Under the pieces are notes generated by a model. It was not told the origin of the DNA. It did not search any database and saw nothing but the letters and a program-made list of their open reading frames with translations. A stretch of DNA of 64,000 nucleotides, taken from positions 17,087,272 through 17,151,271 of the forward strand of contig OY755042.1 of assembly GCA_963576565.1 (NCBI GenBank), written 5' to 3'. This stretch comes from Aspidapion aeneum. Its lineage: Eukaryota > Arthropoda > Insecta > Coleoptera > Brentidae. Shown one piece after another: positions 1 through 10,012 of this stretch (within the stretch, counting starts at the first letter, position 1; each line of letters opens with the position of its first letter). The position numbers and the translations under genes are program-made.

Positions 1-806
1 CCAAAGTCCGCCCACTAATGAGATTGATTGCTAAGAATGATTTAAAGATATATTTAAGTCCAGTTTTGAGTATGTAAGGAATTTTTATGAAAAATGTACT
101 AATCAAACTTAAAAATTATGAACACTTTAATATTGTGGATAAGGTTTTTTACTATAAAATTAATTATTTAAAAAGTTCTTTTTACAAAAGCTAAAATTCC
201 CCGTTCTACGTCCGGCTACTTTTTTTTTTCCTGATACCGTCCGCCAAGGCTCCGTTGTCCGTCCTATAGTTATACTGCACAATAAATTTAAGGCATTTTA
301 ATGTTTTTGTAAATCGTTTAATAAAAAAAAAATAGTTACAATAAACACTTGTAATAGATAATAATAAAAAACTTTAAATTCAAAGGGTATAAAACTGTTT
401 TTTTTTTAAGACATCCATTTCTGGAACCAGAAACATTCCTCGATTAAAAACCTGAGTACGAGTGGATATTCCTAAAAATATGTCTGCATCAGGATAAACC
501 AAAATATTATCTAGCTGGGACCATTTCCAGAAGTTTCCACTCATGGCCATGGCTTTAAAACGTACACCAAAAAGAATAAGACGGATAGAGGAAATCAGGG
601 CCCCGATACCGTCCAAATTTTATTTTAAGTACCATTAAAGTGGCTCTATGTATTTTTAATTATTTATGCAAAAATATACTTTTTGTCGTATATGTTTTGT
701 TACTTTTTGTCACAAAAACAAATTAAGTTGATAATTTAAAGATTATTTGGCATAGAAGTTTGATCTTTAATTTAAGAGTATCCCTAAATGTTTCATAAGC
801 TACAAA
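1..806. other. AT-rich stretch, no gene seen
   Basis: Only short unsupported reading frames are present, including a 78-codon minus-strand frame with no recognisable motif. No repeat boundary was recognised. Confidence 0.5.
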
Positions 807-808
807 TA

Positions 809-1421
809 CAGTGATATTAAGCGGACACTTCCTTTAAGCGGACAAATTTTTTGGGACCAAGTTTTTTACTATTTCTTTACATGTAAAATTCCCTCCTATA
901 ATAACGCGGACAATTTTTTTTGGTTAAAAAATTTTGAAACCTCTCTTAACCGGACGCGAACCTCTGACAACGGGACGGAGTGCTGCACGACATGGGCATC
1001 AACATTATGTAGTATGTTGGCAACAACGCACTCTGCAGCCGGGGAATTACCTCTTCCCGTTTTAAAGCGGACACTAAATACTTCTGTCGTATTTACAACA
1101 TATTTTATTCGGCGGAGGCGGGACTGCTGTGTTTTATTTTTATTGCTCAATTGGGTACCTAGTAATAGATCTCTTTGAAATAGTGCCTAGTAAAAAACTT
1201 CTTAGTTTACGTGAAAAAATGGAAGTTGATAACGTTTCGGAGAAGGAACATTTATCAGCACGAAAGATCGCTGAAAAATTTAATATCGAAAAAACTCAAG
1301 CAGCGGAAATTGTTAATAAATTTATATTAACATTTCGCAGTTCCCTCTCATAAACGGACACCTCCAATAAGCGGATAAAATCGACGGAACCGTGAGTGTC
1401 CGCTTATGGGAGGTTTCACTG
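809..1421 (+). mobile_element. Non-autonomous pogo/Tigger-like element, copy 1
   Basis: The ends are inverted (CAGTGATATTAAGCGGACAC on the left; the reverse complement of the right end begins CAGTGAAACCTCCCATAAGC) and lie between TA dinucleotides at 807-808 and 1422-1423, the usual pogo/Tc1-mariner target duplication. Several copies of a GCGGACA-type motif lie inside each end. The interior keeps only the start of a transposase, so the copy cannot move by itself. A shorter relative lies at 52761-53245 and shares the same internal sequence, so both derive from one deleted ancestor. Confidence 0.75.
1186..1353 (+). pseudogene. Pogo/Tigger transposase N-terminal helix-turn-helix fragment
   Basis: The frame reads SKKLLSLREKMEV followed by LSARKIAEKFNIEKTQAAEI, which matches the layout of the CENP-B/pogo N-terminal DNA-binding domain (basic K-L-T-L-R-E-K start, then a second helix ending in a T/Q-x-x-x-I recognition helix). 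It stops at about 55 codons, before the second HTH and the DDE catalytic core. The reading frame continues upstream without a convincing start. It is a remnant of the autonomous parent, not an active gene. Confidence 0.65.
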
Positions 1422-1423
1422 TA

Positions 1424-2514
1424 CTTTTTTACATTATTGTAAAATGTATTGTATATAGACTAGGTCGTATACAGGTTTATAAAAAGTTCACAATCTACAC
1501 ATTATAAAAAGCACAAAATATATACAAAAAGTTGTGCCAAGACCAAGCTCATAAAGTTTCGATCTCTAACTAATGCTCAATACCGTTGTTGGTTGGACAG
1601 TATCAGGGGACCTTGTTTTTTTCAAGGGTCTTTTTTCCGCCAACCTTTATTTTTGTTATAAAAGCCACAATTTCTATTTTATTGTTACAAAAACGCATTT
1701 ATATTCTTCCAAAACCTATATGTTTTTTTCTAAATAACAAAAACTTAACTAGGTCGTTGTTTTTTAACAAAATCAGACTAATTTATTGCGTCACTTTCAA
1801 GATTATTGAAACTGTAAAGGCTCACAATCGACACACGTCTCATTAAACTTCAATATTAAAATGATACAACCAATTCTAACATCGCGCTTAGGTGAGAATC
1901 TAGAGTGGCGGTGTACGATTTTCGATCAAAGGTCAAACCCTTTATTACGAGGGCATTACAGTAAGTACAGTGAAATAACTAAAGTGACCGGAATCATGGG
2001 GCCGGACGGATTACGGTTCCACTACGCTATCATGATCTTAATAGGAAAATAATGGGTTAAATCTCAGAAAATATTTATAGCAGTATAGACATATTAAATA
2101 TTTTGAAAATCGGAGTTACGTTTCATTTAATAAAACAAAGTCGATCTCAGAATTTAAAATATAGAATGACATTTTAAAGCATCTGCCATATGAGTTGAAA
2201 GGCTCTTAATTAACTATTAAACTTTGGTAGGTATTTAAACTTTTTTTTATCATTGATATTTTAGGCGCTGACCGAGGGTTCAAAATATAGTGAATGACCC
2301 TGTACCTCATAAGCTACAATTCACGATGTTTTGGAAAAAAAGTCCATTACCTTAATTAGATATCTAAAACAGCTCTCAATCTCAATGTTGACCTGTCAGA
2401 CTTATAGTTCACAGGTATTTGATTAATAAAGAAACTTGGGCTTGAACTTTAGTAAGCGCCTAAAATATATCTGACAATTTTGCATCCTTATTTAAAGGGG
2501 ACATAATAAACGTC
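1424..2514. other. No gene seen; AT-rich
   Basis: Short frames at 1586-1846 and 1861-2052 show no motif and have no supporting splice context. Nothing further was recognised. Confidence 0.45.
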
Positions 2515-2790
2515 GACCCTTTCGGGAACGAAAGGGGTAAAGGGGTCGCAGTTCGCCCCTTTGCACCGGGGATGGGAAACATTAATATTGCGAAATGAAG
2601 CTCATTTGCATTTAAATAAGGTAGCCAGTACGGGCTGGGGTTCTAATTACACTAACTACACAAAGAGCTCTCGCTTGGCCGTTCTGTCCGTCGCGTCCCT
2701 TTTCTGCCTCCAACCCCCTATCGGTTCCCCCCGCGCTGCGTTGACTCTACGGTCCCCCCATTATGCGGGACTTACTAGGGCTGATTATCA
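2515..2790. promoter_or_regulatory. GC-rich island with octamer motif, possible regulatory element
   Basis: This block is clearly GC-richer than its surroundings and contains CpG-rich runs. It holds the POU octamer ATTTGCAT at about 2605, directly followed by an A/T block ATTTAAATAAGG. A 78-codon frame crosses it but has no recognisable domain. A promoter, enhancer or non-coding first exon would all fit. The same octamer also occurs in the family A repeat, so the motif alone carries little weight. Confidence 0.3.
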
Positions 2791-2799
2791 TTATTAGAA

Positions 2800-3448
2800 A
2801 GGCGTCAATTAGGCCAAATAAAAGTCTAGCTTCTACCATTTAAATATTTATACATTTGATCAAAAATTTGTTTAAACATGCAGAGTTGATGTTTCTTTGT
2901 TTCTTATAACTTTCCTAAAAATTAGAAAAGAATAAGGATCTAGGTTGGGTTTGGTTTGGTTGTGTACACCATACTTTTTAATTGAAACAGGATTTTGTAG
3001 TAGTAAAACGATAATAAGATATAATAAATTTAATTATTTGAATTTAAAATTGAATAATATTGTTGTCATGAAGTAGCAAACCAACCATAAGGACACGTCA
3101 CATTGGCTATTATAGTTATTTTCTTAATCAAGCTTTTTATAAATTATGTTTGCAAACAAGTTAAGTATTTCAGTTAATCACATAGTGAATTTTTTTTTTC
3201 AATTTTCGGGATTTTGATTTTAATATACTAAAACATAAAGCTCACAAATGTAATGACAGAAGTGCAAAATGCCGCAAAAAAGTCAAAGAAAAATAAATCT
3301 TAAGATACATTTACAGCTGTAGCTAGAGAATCAATTCTAATAGAAGAAATATTACAAAAATTCAAGAAGCCCCTGTTTACATTGAGAAAGGTACTTGTAA
3401 AATTGTAAACAATCACAAAGGTTAGTTTTAGCGCCCTAATATAAATCA
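2800..3448. other. AT-rich stretch with faint degenerate reading frames
   Basis: From 3253 a frame starts with ATG and reads about 16 Lys/Ala-rich codons, then a stop, then continues open for about 40 codons. It might be the left part of a decayed transposon protein, with a short acidic frame (about 25 codons near 3729-3800) beyond the foldback at 3449-3664. No family can be named. Confidence 0.2.
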
Positions 3449-3664
3449 AACAACGAGGAGAATTTAGTGGCATAAGGGCAAGAAAAGTAAGAAAAATAAG
3501 ATAATAAAAAGATCTGGCTGGGATCGAATCAGCGACCTCTCACTATCTAGGCAAATAGATAGCGAGAGGTCGCTGGTTGGATCCCAGCCTGAGGTAAATC
3601 TTTTTATTATCTTACTTGTCTTATTTTTCCTTGCCCTTATGCCACTAAATTCTCCTCGTTGTTT
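3449..3664. repeat. Near-perfect foldback, copy 1 (about 100-bp arms)
   Basis: The two halves are nearly exact reverse complements. The outer arms carry GAGAATTTAGTGGCATAAGG and its complement, and the centre at about 3550 is a short loop flanked by ACTATCT/AGATAG. Near the centre GCTGGTTGGATCCCAGC resembles a tRNA T-arm. A diverged relative lies at 44518-44679, where the same place reads GCTGGTTCAAATCCAGC, which contains a good B-box. Confidence 0.8.
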
Positions 3665-4591
3665 AATTCTAAACAATCTTCAGTAGGTACAATATGAATA
3701 CACCTTCAAGAACTTCATTAAAATATGATATCAACACAAGAAAATGCTGTTGAAAGTGAATCTTATACTGATATTGAATTTGAAGAGGAAGGTTTTAAAT
3801 AACATCTTAAAAAAATGTGAATCTGAACCATAAGAGAGGTTTGCAAAATTTTATTGGTCGACAGGTTAATGCAATAATTCTCTCATTATTTGATCAAAAT
3901 ATGCTAGGTGTTTTATGGTTGGTGTTTAAAATTGAAAAAAATAGAAACATTGCGAAATAGAAAAATCCAAAATCATTATTGGGGGATAAAGTGCCTATTG
4001 TAGTAGAACTTGCTAAAAACAGGCAGTATACAATAATAGAAAGTAGCTCGATTAAGCTGAGGGGGAGAAGGATATATAAAATGGAGCAAGAAAGAGAATA
4101 AAACAAGAAAAGTTATTAACTAGAGATAAAACAAAAATGGATTGTACTATTAAAGTGTTTAATATTATCTGATTATTATGATTATGATTATTTTTGATTT
4201 TAAGATAGACATTGGGATTATGATAAAATTATCATAGTGAACATTTTTGGCCACATTTTTTAATCATAATTAATTATTGGGCGGTGCCAAATTTAATTTT
4301 CTACCAAAAACTTTTTCCCCACTCCTGAAACTTTAAATATCCTATATCTTAAAAACAGAAGGATGTCGACCCCTATGTTTTATGATTTTTTTGTCTTAGT
4401 TTGGCCTTCTCTCTCACCCACTAAAACATTGTAAGTCATACCGTTTACAACCTGTATAATTTTATTATTTGTATAACATTTTAAGCAGATTTTTATTTAT
4501 TTTTGTATTTTTTTCTTCCGAATTAAGCAACTACAATTTCTTTTTTTTTTATTTTTAAGTTTTTTTCGTGTTGCCCTCTGTTTTCGAGTTA
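3665..4591. other. AT-rich stretch, no gene seen
   Basis: Contains the short acidic frame mentioned for the upstream block and a minus-strand hydrophobic 70-codon frame that looks like chance reading of T-rich sequence. No repeat was recognised. Confidence 0.35.
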
Positions 4592-4772
4592 AAAAAATAA
4601 AATTACTTTAGTGCATCTCCCTGAGATAACAACAGTAAAACATTTTATGGTTAAATCTATGTAAACAATTAATTTTAATAATTTTTTCTTTAAGTCACTG
4701 GGAAGCACCTTTTGAAGATTGCCCACATACCTAAATAACGCTTCCAAGTTTAAATAAATTTTGCTTTTTAAA

Positions 4773-4841
<69 letters not shown>

Positions 4842-5388
4842 TTATAACTGGCCTAATAAGAAAGGTCCTATTCCGAGGGCTGATTATCATTAAACTCGAA
4901 ATAGATTGTTGGTTGGTCGTCGAGTTGCCGGACTACGATGCGACGTTGTCGGCATCGTTATTGTTGTTTTATTTTCCATTTTACACTTTTGACAAGTTTC
5001 TCGATAGTACAAAACCACAGACGTATAATAATTATTAAATGAATAAAATTAATATATTCCTTTTCATTTTATTTATTTTTTAAAGTTCAGTTGTCGTTTT
5101 ATTCTTTAGAATTCTACAACGTTTTTTTAAAAATAATTATTGGCTTTTCGCTTTAATAATCATTGGTTTTCGCATAGGGTAGACCGGGGCTGGTTGTCAC
5201 ACTTTTTGTTCATTTGCATTTTTAAAATACATATCGCACTAGCTTTTAAAAACTGGAAACGTAAAGTACAGGGCATTGGAATTTAACTTAACGACCAATT
5301 TACCATATACACAATACAGTTTGCTGATGACCAAGCAATTGCAGCTAATGATAAAGAAGACATGGAATATATTATGATAAAAAAATAA
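4592..5388 (+). repeat. Family A tandem unit 1 (about 750 bp plus expanded AT tract)
   Basis: The unit starts with a version of CTCTATTGCATCTCCCCGGG, passes through CCGAGGGCTGATTATCATTA and GTAGACCGGGGCTGGTTGTC, and ends with a scrap of reverse transcriptase (frame containing TIQFADDQ, although with stops). Units 2 and 3 follow head to tail. The AT microsatellite at 4779-4838 replaces a short TTTCACCAAAT segment of the other units. A family B element sits exactly at the unit 1/unit 2 junction. Confidence 0.75.
4779..4838. repeat. (AT)n microsatellite, about 30 repeats
   Basis: Uninterrupted alternating AT of about 60 bp inside family A unit 1. Confidence 0.95.
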
Positions 5389-6001
5389 TACTCTGCCAAT
5401 CTATGGGCACCTAAGCTCACACTAGGTACTATAGTTATAGTGTGAGCTAATATAATCAAAAACTAAAATAAACTCTCTCTCTCTAAAACTCCAGACTCAA
5501 TTACCTTTCGTTTGATATCACACACGCCATATTTTCACTTAAACTCTAATTTTTGACATCTACCCCCACCCTTTTTTTTAAATAAACTAAAATTCATTTG
5601 ATTAACTCCAGACTTAATTAACTTTCGTTTGATATCACACACGCCATATTTTCACATTAACTCTAATTTTTGGAATCTACCCCCACCATTTTATTTGGCT
5701 TGCGTTCGGTGGATTTTGTTCATTTTTAAATGGGACCATCACGGCCCAAGACCCAACTTAGGTACCAAATTTCATTAAAATCGGACAAGTGGTTTTTGAG
5801 TTATGCGGGTTGGTCATTACAGACAGACATACAGACAGACATACAGACAGACAGACAGACAGACAGCAAAACAAAAAAGTTTTAAAATCATCTGAAACGC
5901 AAAGATATATAAAATTTTTTGAAATCGGAGCAACTTTTTTTTTCTCGAAAAAATTAGGATCACCATAGCTCACACTACTTATATAGTAGTAGTGTGAGCT
6001 A
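5389..6001 (+). mobile_element. Family B element, Helentron/HINE-like, copy 1
   Basis: Order of parts: a conserved start CTCTGCCAATCTATGGGCAC; a hairpin made of AGCTCACACTA and TAGTGTGAGCT; two tandem copies of a roughly 120-bp unit (each with ACTCCAGACT, CACACGCCATATTTTCAC and CTACCCCCACC); a conserved block with GTACCAAATTTCATTAAAAT; a (GACA)n/(GACATACA)n tract at about 5818-5868; a conserved AGGATCACCATAGCTCACAC block; and a terminal hairpin ending GTGTGAGCTAA. No target duplication is visible: family A sequence resumes directly after it. This layout matches non-autonomous Helentron derivatives (HINE, DINE-1, pearl type). No coding sequence. Confidence 0.65.
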
Positions 6002-6389
6002 AAATAACTCTATTGTATCTCCCCAGGGATAACAAAAGTAAAACATTTTATAGTTAAATCTATGTAAACAATTAATTTCAACTCTATTTTCTTTAAATCA
6101 CACTAGGAAGCACATTTTGGAGATTGCCCACATACCTAAAAAACACGTACTAAACGATCGACCACGCTTCCGAATTTAAATAAATTTTGCTTTTTAAAAT
6201 TTTTAATTTTACCAAATAAATTATAACTGGCTACTAAGAAAGGTTCTATTCCGAGGGCTGATTATCAGTAAACTCGAAATAGATTATGCAGAGTTGGGTT
6301 GTCGTAGAGTTGACGGACTACGATGCGACGCGACGTCGTGGGCATCGTTATTGTTTTATTTTCCATTTTACACTTTTGGCCACTTTCTA
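6002..6389 (+). repeat. Family A tandem unit 2, left part
   Basis: Matches the first half of units 1 and 3. It is broken at CTTTCTA (6383-6389) by the LINE and resumes at 9642. Confidence 0.8.
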
Positions 6390-9300
6390 TATATATATAT
6401 ATTTATCGGTTTCACAACGTTCTACGTCTTCCGATACCCAATCTCCACTCGTTTCTGTTTGCCCATAATTCATCATCTAGGCCTCTTATTCTTATTTCAC
6501 TGTCTATTCCTTCTCTCCAGCTTCTCCTTGGCCGTCCTCGTTTTCTTCGGCCAGTTGGTTTCCATTGTAGTATTTGTTTAGGTAGTCTTTCATCATTCAT
6601 TCTTTGTACATGTCCGTACCACACCAGTTGTTTTGTTCTTATATCATCCACTAAAGTACGTTCACCCACTGTCATAATTTCTCTTATTCTTTGATTTGTA
6701 ACTCTTTCTCTTTTTGATTTCCCTGCTGCTCTTCTCCAATAGTCCATCTCCGTAGCGGAAAGCATTTTTTCTGTTCTATCCTTGATTGGCCATACTTCTG
6801 TGCCGTATGTAATAATACTTTTTATAATGGTGTTATATATAAGCTTTTTGTTATGTTTTGATATACTTTGGTCCCAAATTATTCCATTTAATAAAGTTAT
6901 TGCTTTTCTTCCTTGTACGTTTCGATCTTTTATAGCTTTGTCTAGTGTTCCGTCAGCTGTAATTTTTAGACCTAAGTATTTATACTCATCACAGGAGTGA
7001 ATTCGCTGCCCGGTATTTAAGATTAGATCCTGTTTCATTCCACCGATACACATATACTCTGTCTTATTGAGATTAACCTCTAGTCCCCACTTATTGTACT
7101 CTTTTATTAGTTTTCGTGTCATATATTCGAGGTCGTCATAATCCTGAGCCACTACTATCTGATCATCGGCGAAACATAAAGTATACAAGGTGGTTTCGTC
7201 CAACGGAATTCCCATGTTTTGGCATTTTCTCTTCCATACTTTAAGGACTTGTTCCAAGTATATCTTGAAGAGCGTAGGCGAGATACAGCAACCTTGTTTA
7301 AGACCTTTATTTACTTGAAAGCCTTTGGTTAGTTTTGCTTTTATTTTAACTTTTGCCTTACTATTGCGGTATAACTCTTGGATGGCCTTAATTAGTTGTA
7401 CGCTTATGTTTGTGTTTTCCAACGCTTTCCAAAGCAGATTTAGTGGTATACTATCATATGCCTTCTGCAGATCCACGTAAAGCAGATGCAGCTCTTGACC
7501 GTATGCCATTTTCTTTTCAATAACTTGGGTTATACAAAAGAGGTGATCTGAAGTCGATCTACCCGCCCTGAAACCAGCTTGTTCTTCTGCCTCCATGTCT
7601 TTATATTCGCTCTCCACTTTATTTCTTATTATTTTACCGTATATTCTGCTTAGCGTACTAGTCACAGATATACCTCTATAATTGTCACATATATATTTCC
7701 TTCCTTTTTTGTGTATTGTGGATATATATGACGTTTTCCACTCAGTTGGGACTACAGTTCCATTTAAATATTTTTGGAAAAGATTCCGTAATCTCCAAAA
7801 CAGTTCTTCAGTGCCATATTTAATAAGTTCGGCTGGGATATTTCCGGGTCCGGCAGATTTACCGCTTTTTAAGGTTGTGCACACGTTTTTGACCTCAGGG
7901 ATTGTGAGGGGTACTGGAGATCCCATCGTTCTAATTATATTGTCTCTTGCGTCTTCCTTGAATTCTGCTCTATCTTCAGTTAAAAGTTTTTTAAAATGCT
8001 CATCCCATTCTTTGTCTGGTATTGGTGAAATGATATCTCTGCATGTTTCTTTTTTAATCGATCTTATAGTTTTCCAGCTTTCGGTACTTCTCCTACCTCC
8101 TAAGTAAGAATCTATTTTCTGGCACTTTTGCGTCCACGAATGATTTTTCTTATCACTGATCATTCTTCTCACCTTTGATTGCGCGATTTTGTATTCTTGT
8201 CTGCTTCTATCTGTCTTTTGGGATAAGTAGGTGTGATATAATTTCCTTTTTTCCTCTATTTCTCTCTCAATATCAGCATCCCACCAGTATGGTTTTCTTC
8301 TTTTAGAAGTTTCTTCCACTAATCCTAGTGCTTCTTTTGCAGCTTGGTGGATGCTTAATGTAATACATTCGTATTCCTCATCTGGGGTTTCACCTGAACT
8401 TGTATTAAGTTTTTCGTTCAGTCTCTTTTTGTATAAGTTTTTTACGCTGTCATGTTCTAGGCTTAGTAGATTATATTTACAGTGATCAATTTCTTCAATC
8501 ACTGTATCATCAAGATGTTGTTGATGCAGGCTTCGGCCTTGATAAGGAAAGAGAATTTTGGACTCCAGAAAATAGTGATCACTTCCGCATGTTGATCCAC
8601 GCTTTGTTCTGACATCTTGAATTTTTAGTTTTGTCTTTTGTTTAGTGATAAGATAATCAATGACGGATTTCAGGTTTTGTGAGTGTTTGGTCCAGGTATA
8701 TTTGTGTATTTCCTTATGTTGAAAAAAACCGTTTTGGATTTTTAGGTCTAATTGCTCACATACTGTAATTAGCCGGTTTCCATTGTCATTAACAAGATTT
8801 TCTCCATATTGGCCAACTGTCAGATCATTAACTCTGTTACCGGTTCTACTATTTAAATCTCCCAATATGACAATTTCTCTAGATGCACTTACTGCTGATA
8901 TTTCATTGTGTATTTCTTCAAAAAAATTGTCTTTCACGGCTACATTTGCATCGTCGTTATACGCATAGATTCCAAAAATCGTAAGTCTCATTCCTTTTAT
9001 TGTTATATTCATTTTAATTAGCCTTTCATTGACTGCTTCCCAGTTGGTGATAAATTTTCTAAATCTTTTGTTGACCAAAATAGATACTCCTTGTTGGGCA
9101 TGTTTTTCTTTTGCCACTCCGCTATAGAAATGGTCATATTGTCCTAGGTTTTCAGATCCTTTTCCTTTCTTTTTCGTTTCTGTTAGTACAGCAAGGTCTA
9201 CCTTCATTCTGCTGCACTCATGTACTATTTCATTCATTTTTCGATTCATTCCTTGTACGTTACATGTACCAAAAATCATATTCCTGTTTCTTTGCTTGGT

Positions 9301-9641
9301 TCGTCTTAGGTTTTTCATTTCTTTCCGAGGCGTTTGATTGGGTTTTTTTACAGTGTACGTTTTTTCCGGGTATCAGAGAGTTAGTCTGATGCCCCAACCC
9401 CCAACCTGGAGGACCAGGTGATTTTTGATCGAGGTTTTCTTCCCCTAGCCTTTGACGATTCCAACGCCGGTACTACAAGGTAGTAGTCTTTTATACTATC
9501 CCTAAAAGAAAGGGTTGCCACCTACGCTATGATCACCGTACCGAGGTCCATTCTCTCCGCCTTTCATATCGATGTGGTCTTCTCCCGTAACCCTGGGAAA
9601 GGGACCCTATACAGGTGCTAACTCTCCGGGTCGAAGAGTAC
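6390..9641 (-). mobile_element. Apparently full-length RTE-like LINE (LINE-1)
   Basis: The 3.25 kb insertion is flanked by CTTTCTA on both sides (6383-6389 and 9642-9648), a 7-bp target site duplication. The uninterrupted family A units show the expected empty site (TTTCTCGATAG or TTTCTGGATAG). Read on the minus strand it has a roughly 320-bp 5' untranslated region, one long ORF, and a very short 3' end that finishes in a TA repeat, like the simple-repeat tails of RTE-type elements instead of poly(A). The intact ORF suggests a young copy. Confidence 0.85.
6412..9318 (-). CDS. LINE endonuclease-reverse transcriptase, 968 aa, intact
   Basis: A single protein for target-primed reverse transcription of its own RNA. 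Residues about 14-255 form an APE-type endonuclease: GTCNVQGM, the acidic TETKKKG motif, GDLNSRTGN, and the catalytic GSDHYFLESK near residue 247. Residues about 460-750 form the reverse transcriptase: KSGKSAGPGNIPAELIKYG, DNYRGISV, motif A YVDLQKAYDS near 618, motif B GLKQGCCISPTLF, motif C CFADDQ near 716. The tail (about 850-968) is basic, with GRRKRGRPRRSW, as in RTE and related clades. No RNase H and no separate gag ORF are seen. The ATG at 9316-9318 opens the frame just before the endonuclease, and TGA at 6412-6414 ends it about 20 bp from the element end. No stop or frameshift breaks it. Clade assignment (RTE-like) is by layout only. Confidence 0.9.
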   Translation of the reverse strand: MKNLRRTKQRNRNMIFGTCNVQGMNRKMNEIVHECSRMKVDLAVLTETKKKGKGSENLGQYDHFYSGVAKEKHAQQGVSILVNKRFRKFITNWEAVNERLIKMNITIKGMRLTIFGIYAYNDDANVAVKDNFFEEIHNEISAVSASREIVILGDLNSRTGNRVNDLTVGQYGENLVNDNGNRLITVCEQLDLKIQNGFFQHKEIHKYTWTKHSQNLKSVIDYLITKQKTKLKIQDVRTKRGSTCGSDHYFLESKILFPYQGRSLHQQHLDDTVIEEIDHCKYNLLSLEHDSVKNLYKKRLNEKLNTSSGETPDEEYECITLSIHQAAKEALGLVEETSKRRKPYWWDADIEREIEEKRKLYHTYLSQKTDRSRQEYKIAQSKVRRMISDKKNHSWTQKCQKIDSYLGGRRSTESWKTIRSIKKETCRDIISPIPDKEWDEHFKKLLTEDRAEFKEDARDNIIRTMGSPVPLTIPEVKNVCTTLKSGKSAGPGNIPAELIKYGTEELFWRLRNLFQKYLNGTVVPTEWKTSYISTIHKKGRKYICDNYRGISVTSTLSRIYGKIIRNKVESEYKDMEAEEQAGFRAGRSTSDHLFCITQVIEKKMAYGQELHLLYVDLQKAYDSIPLNLLWKALENTNISVQLIKAIQELYRNSKAKVKIKAKLTKGFQVNKGLKQGCCISPTLFKIYLEQVLKVWKRKCQNMGIPLDETTLYTLCFADDQIVVAQDYDDLEYMTRKLIKEYNKWGLEVNLNKTEYMCIGGMKQDLILNTGQRIHSCDEYKYLGLKITADGTLDKAIKDRNVQGRKAITLLNGIIWDQSISKHNKKLIYNTIIKSIITYGTEVWPIKDRTEKMLSATEMDYWRRAAGKSKRERVTNQRIREIMTVGERTLVDDIRTKQLVWYGHVQRMNDERLPKQILQWKPTGRRKRGRPRRSWREGIDSEIRIRGLDDELWANRNEWRLGIGRRRTL

Positions 9642-9648
9642 CTTTCTA

Positions 9649-10012
9649 GATAGTACAAAACCGCAGACATAGAATAATTATTAAATAAATAAAACTTAGG
9701 TATTCCTCCTCTATTATTTTATTTTTTAGAGTTCACTTGTCATTTTATTCTTTAGAATTCTAAAATATATTTGTTTAATAATCATTGGTTTTCGCATAGG
9801 GCAGACCGGGGCTGGTTGTCATACTTTTTGTTCATTTGCATTTTTAAAATACATATCGCACTAGCTTTTAAAAACTGGAAACATAAGGTACAGGGTATTG
9901 GAATTCAACTTAACGACCGATTTACCATATACACAATACAGTTTGCTGATGACCAAGTAATTGTAGCTAATGATAAAGAAAACATGGAGTATATTAGGAT
10001 AAAAAAAATAAA
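9649..10012 (+). repeat. Family A tandem unit 2, right part, with RT fragment
   Basis: Continues the unit interrupted at 6389. The frame near 9850-10012 is open here and reads ALAFKNWKHKVQGIG, then TIYTIQFADDQVIVAND: a reverse-transcriptase motif C region from another LINE, only about 55 codons long. It cannot encode an enzyme. The same fragment, with a stop, ends unit 1. Confidence 0.8.

Noticed and set aside
2561..2797. 78-codon frame in the GC-rich island
   Set aside because: GC-rich sequence gives few stops by chance; no domain, no splice context.
3516..3610. Possible tRNA gene from the T-arm-like sequence
   Set aside because: No A box, no acceptor stem and the sequence is part of a palindrome.
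5758..5973. Minus-strand frame with Cys-Leu-Ser-Val repeats
   Set aside because: Translation of the GACA microsatellite in the family B element.
6286..6694. Overlapping + strand frames near the LINE end
   Set aside because: Antisense shadows of the LINE ORF on the minus strand.
7682..8107. 141-codon + strand frame
   Set aside because: Complement of the LINE ORF.
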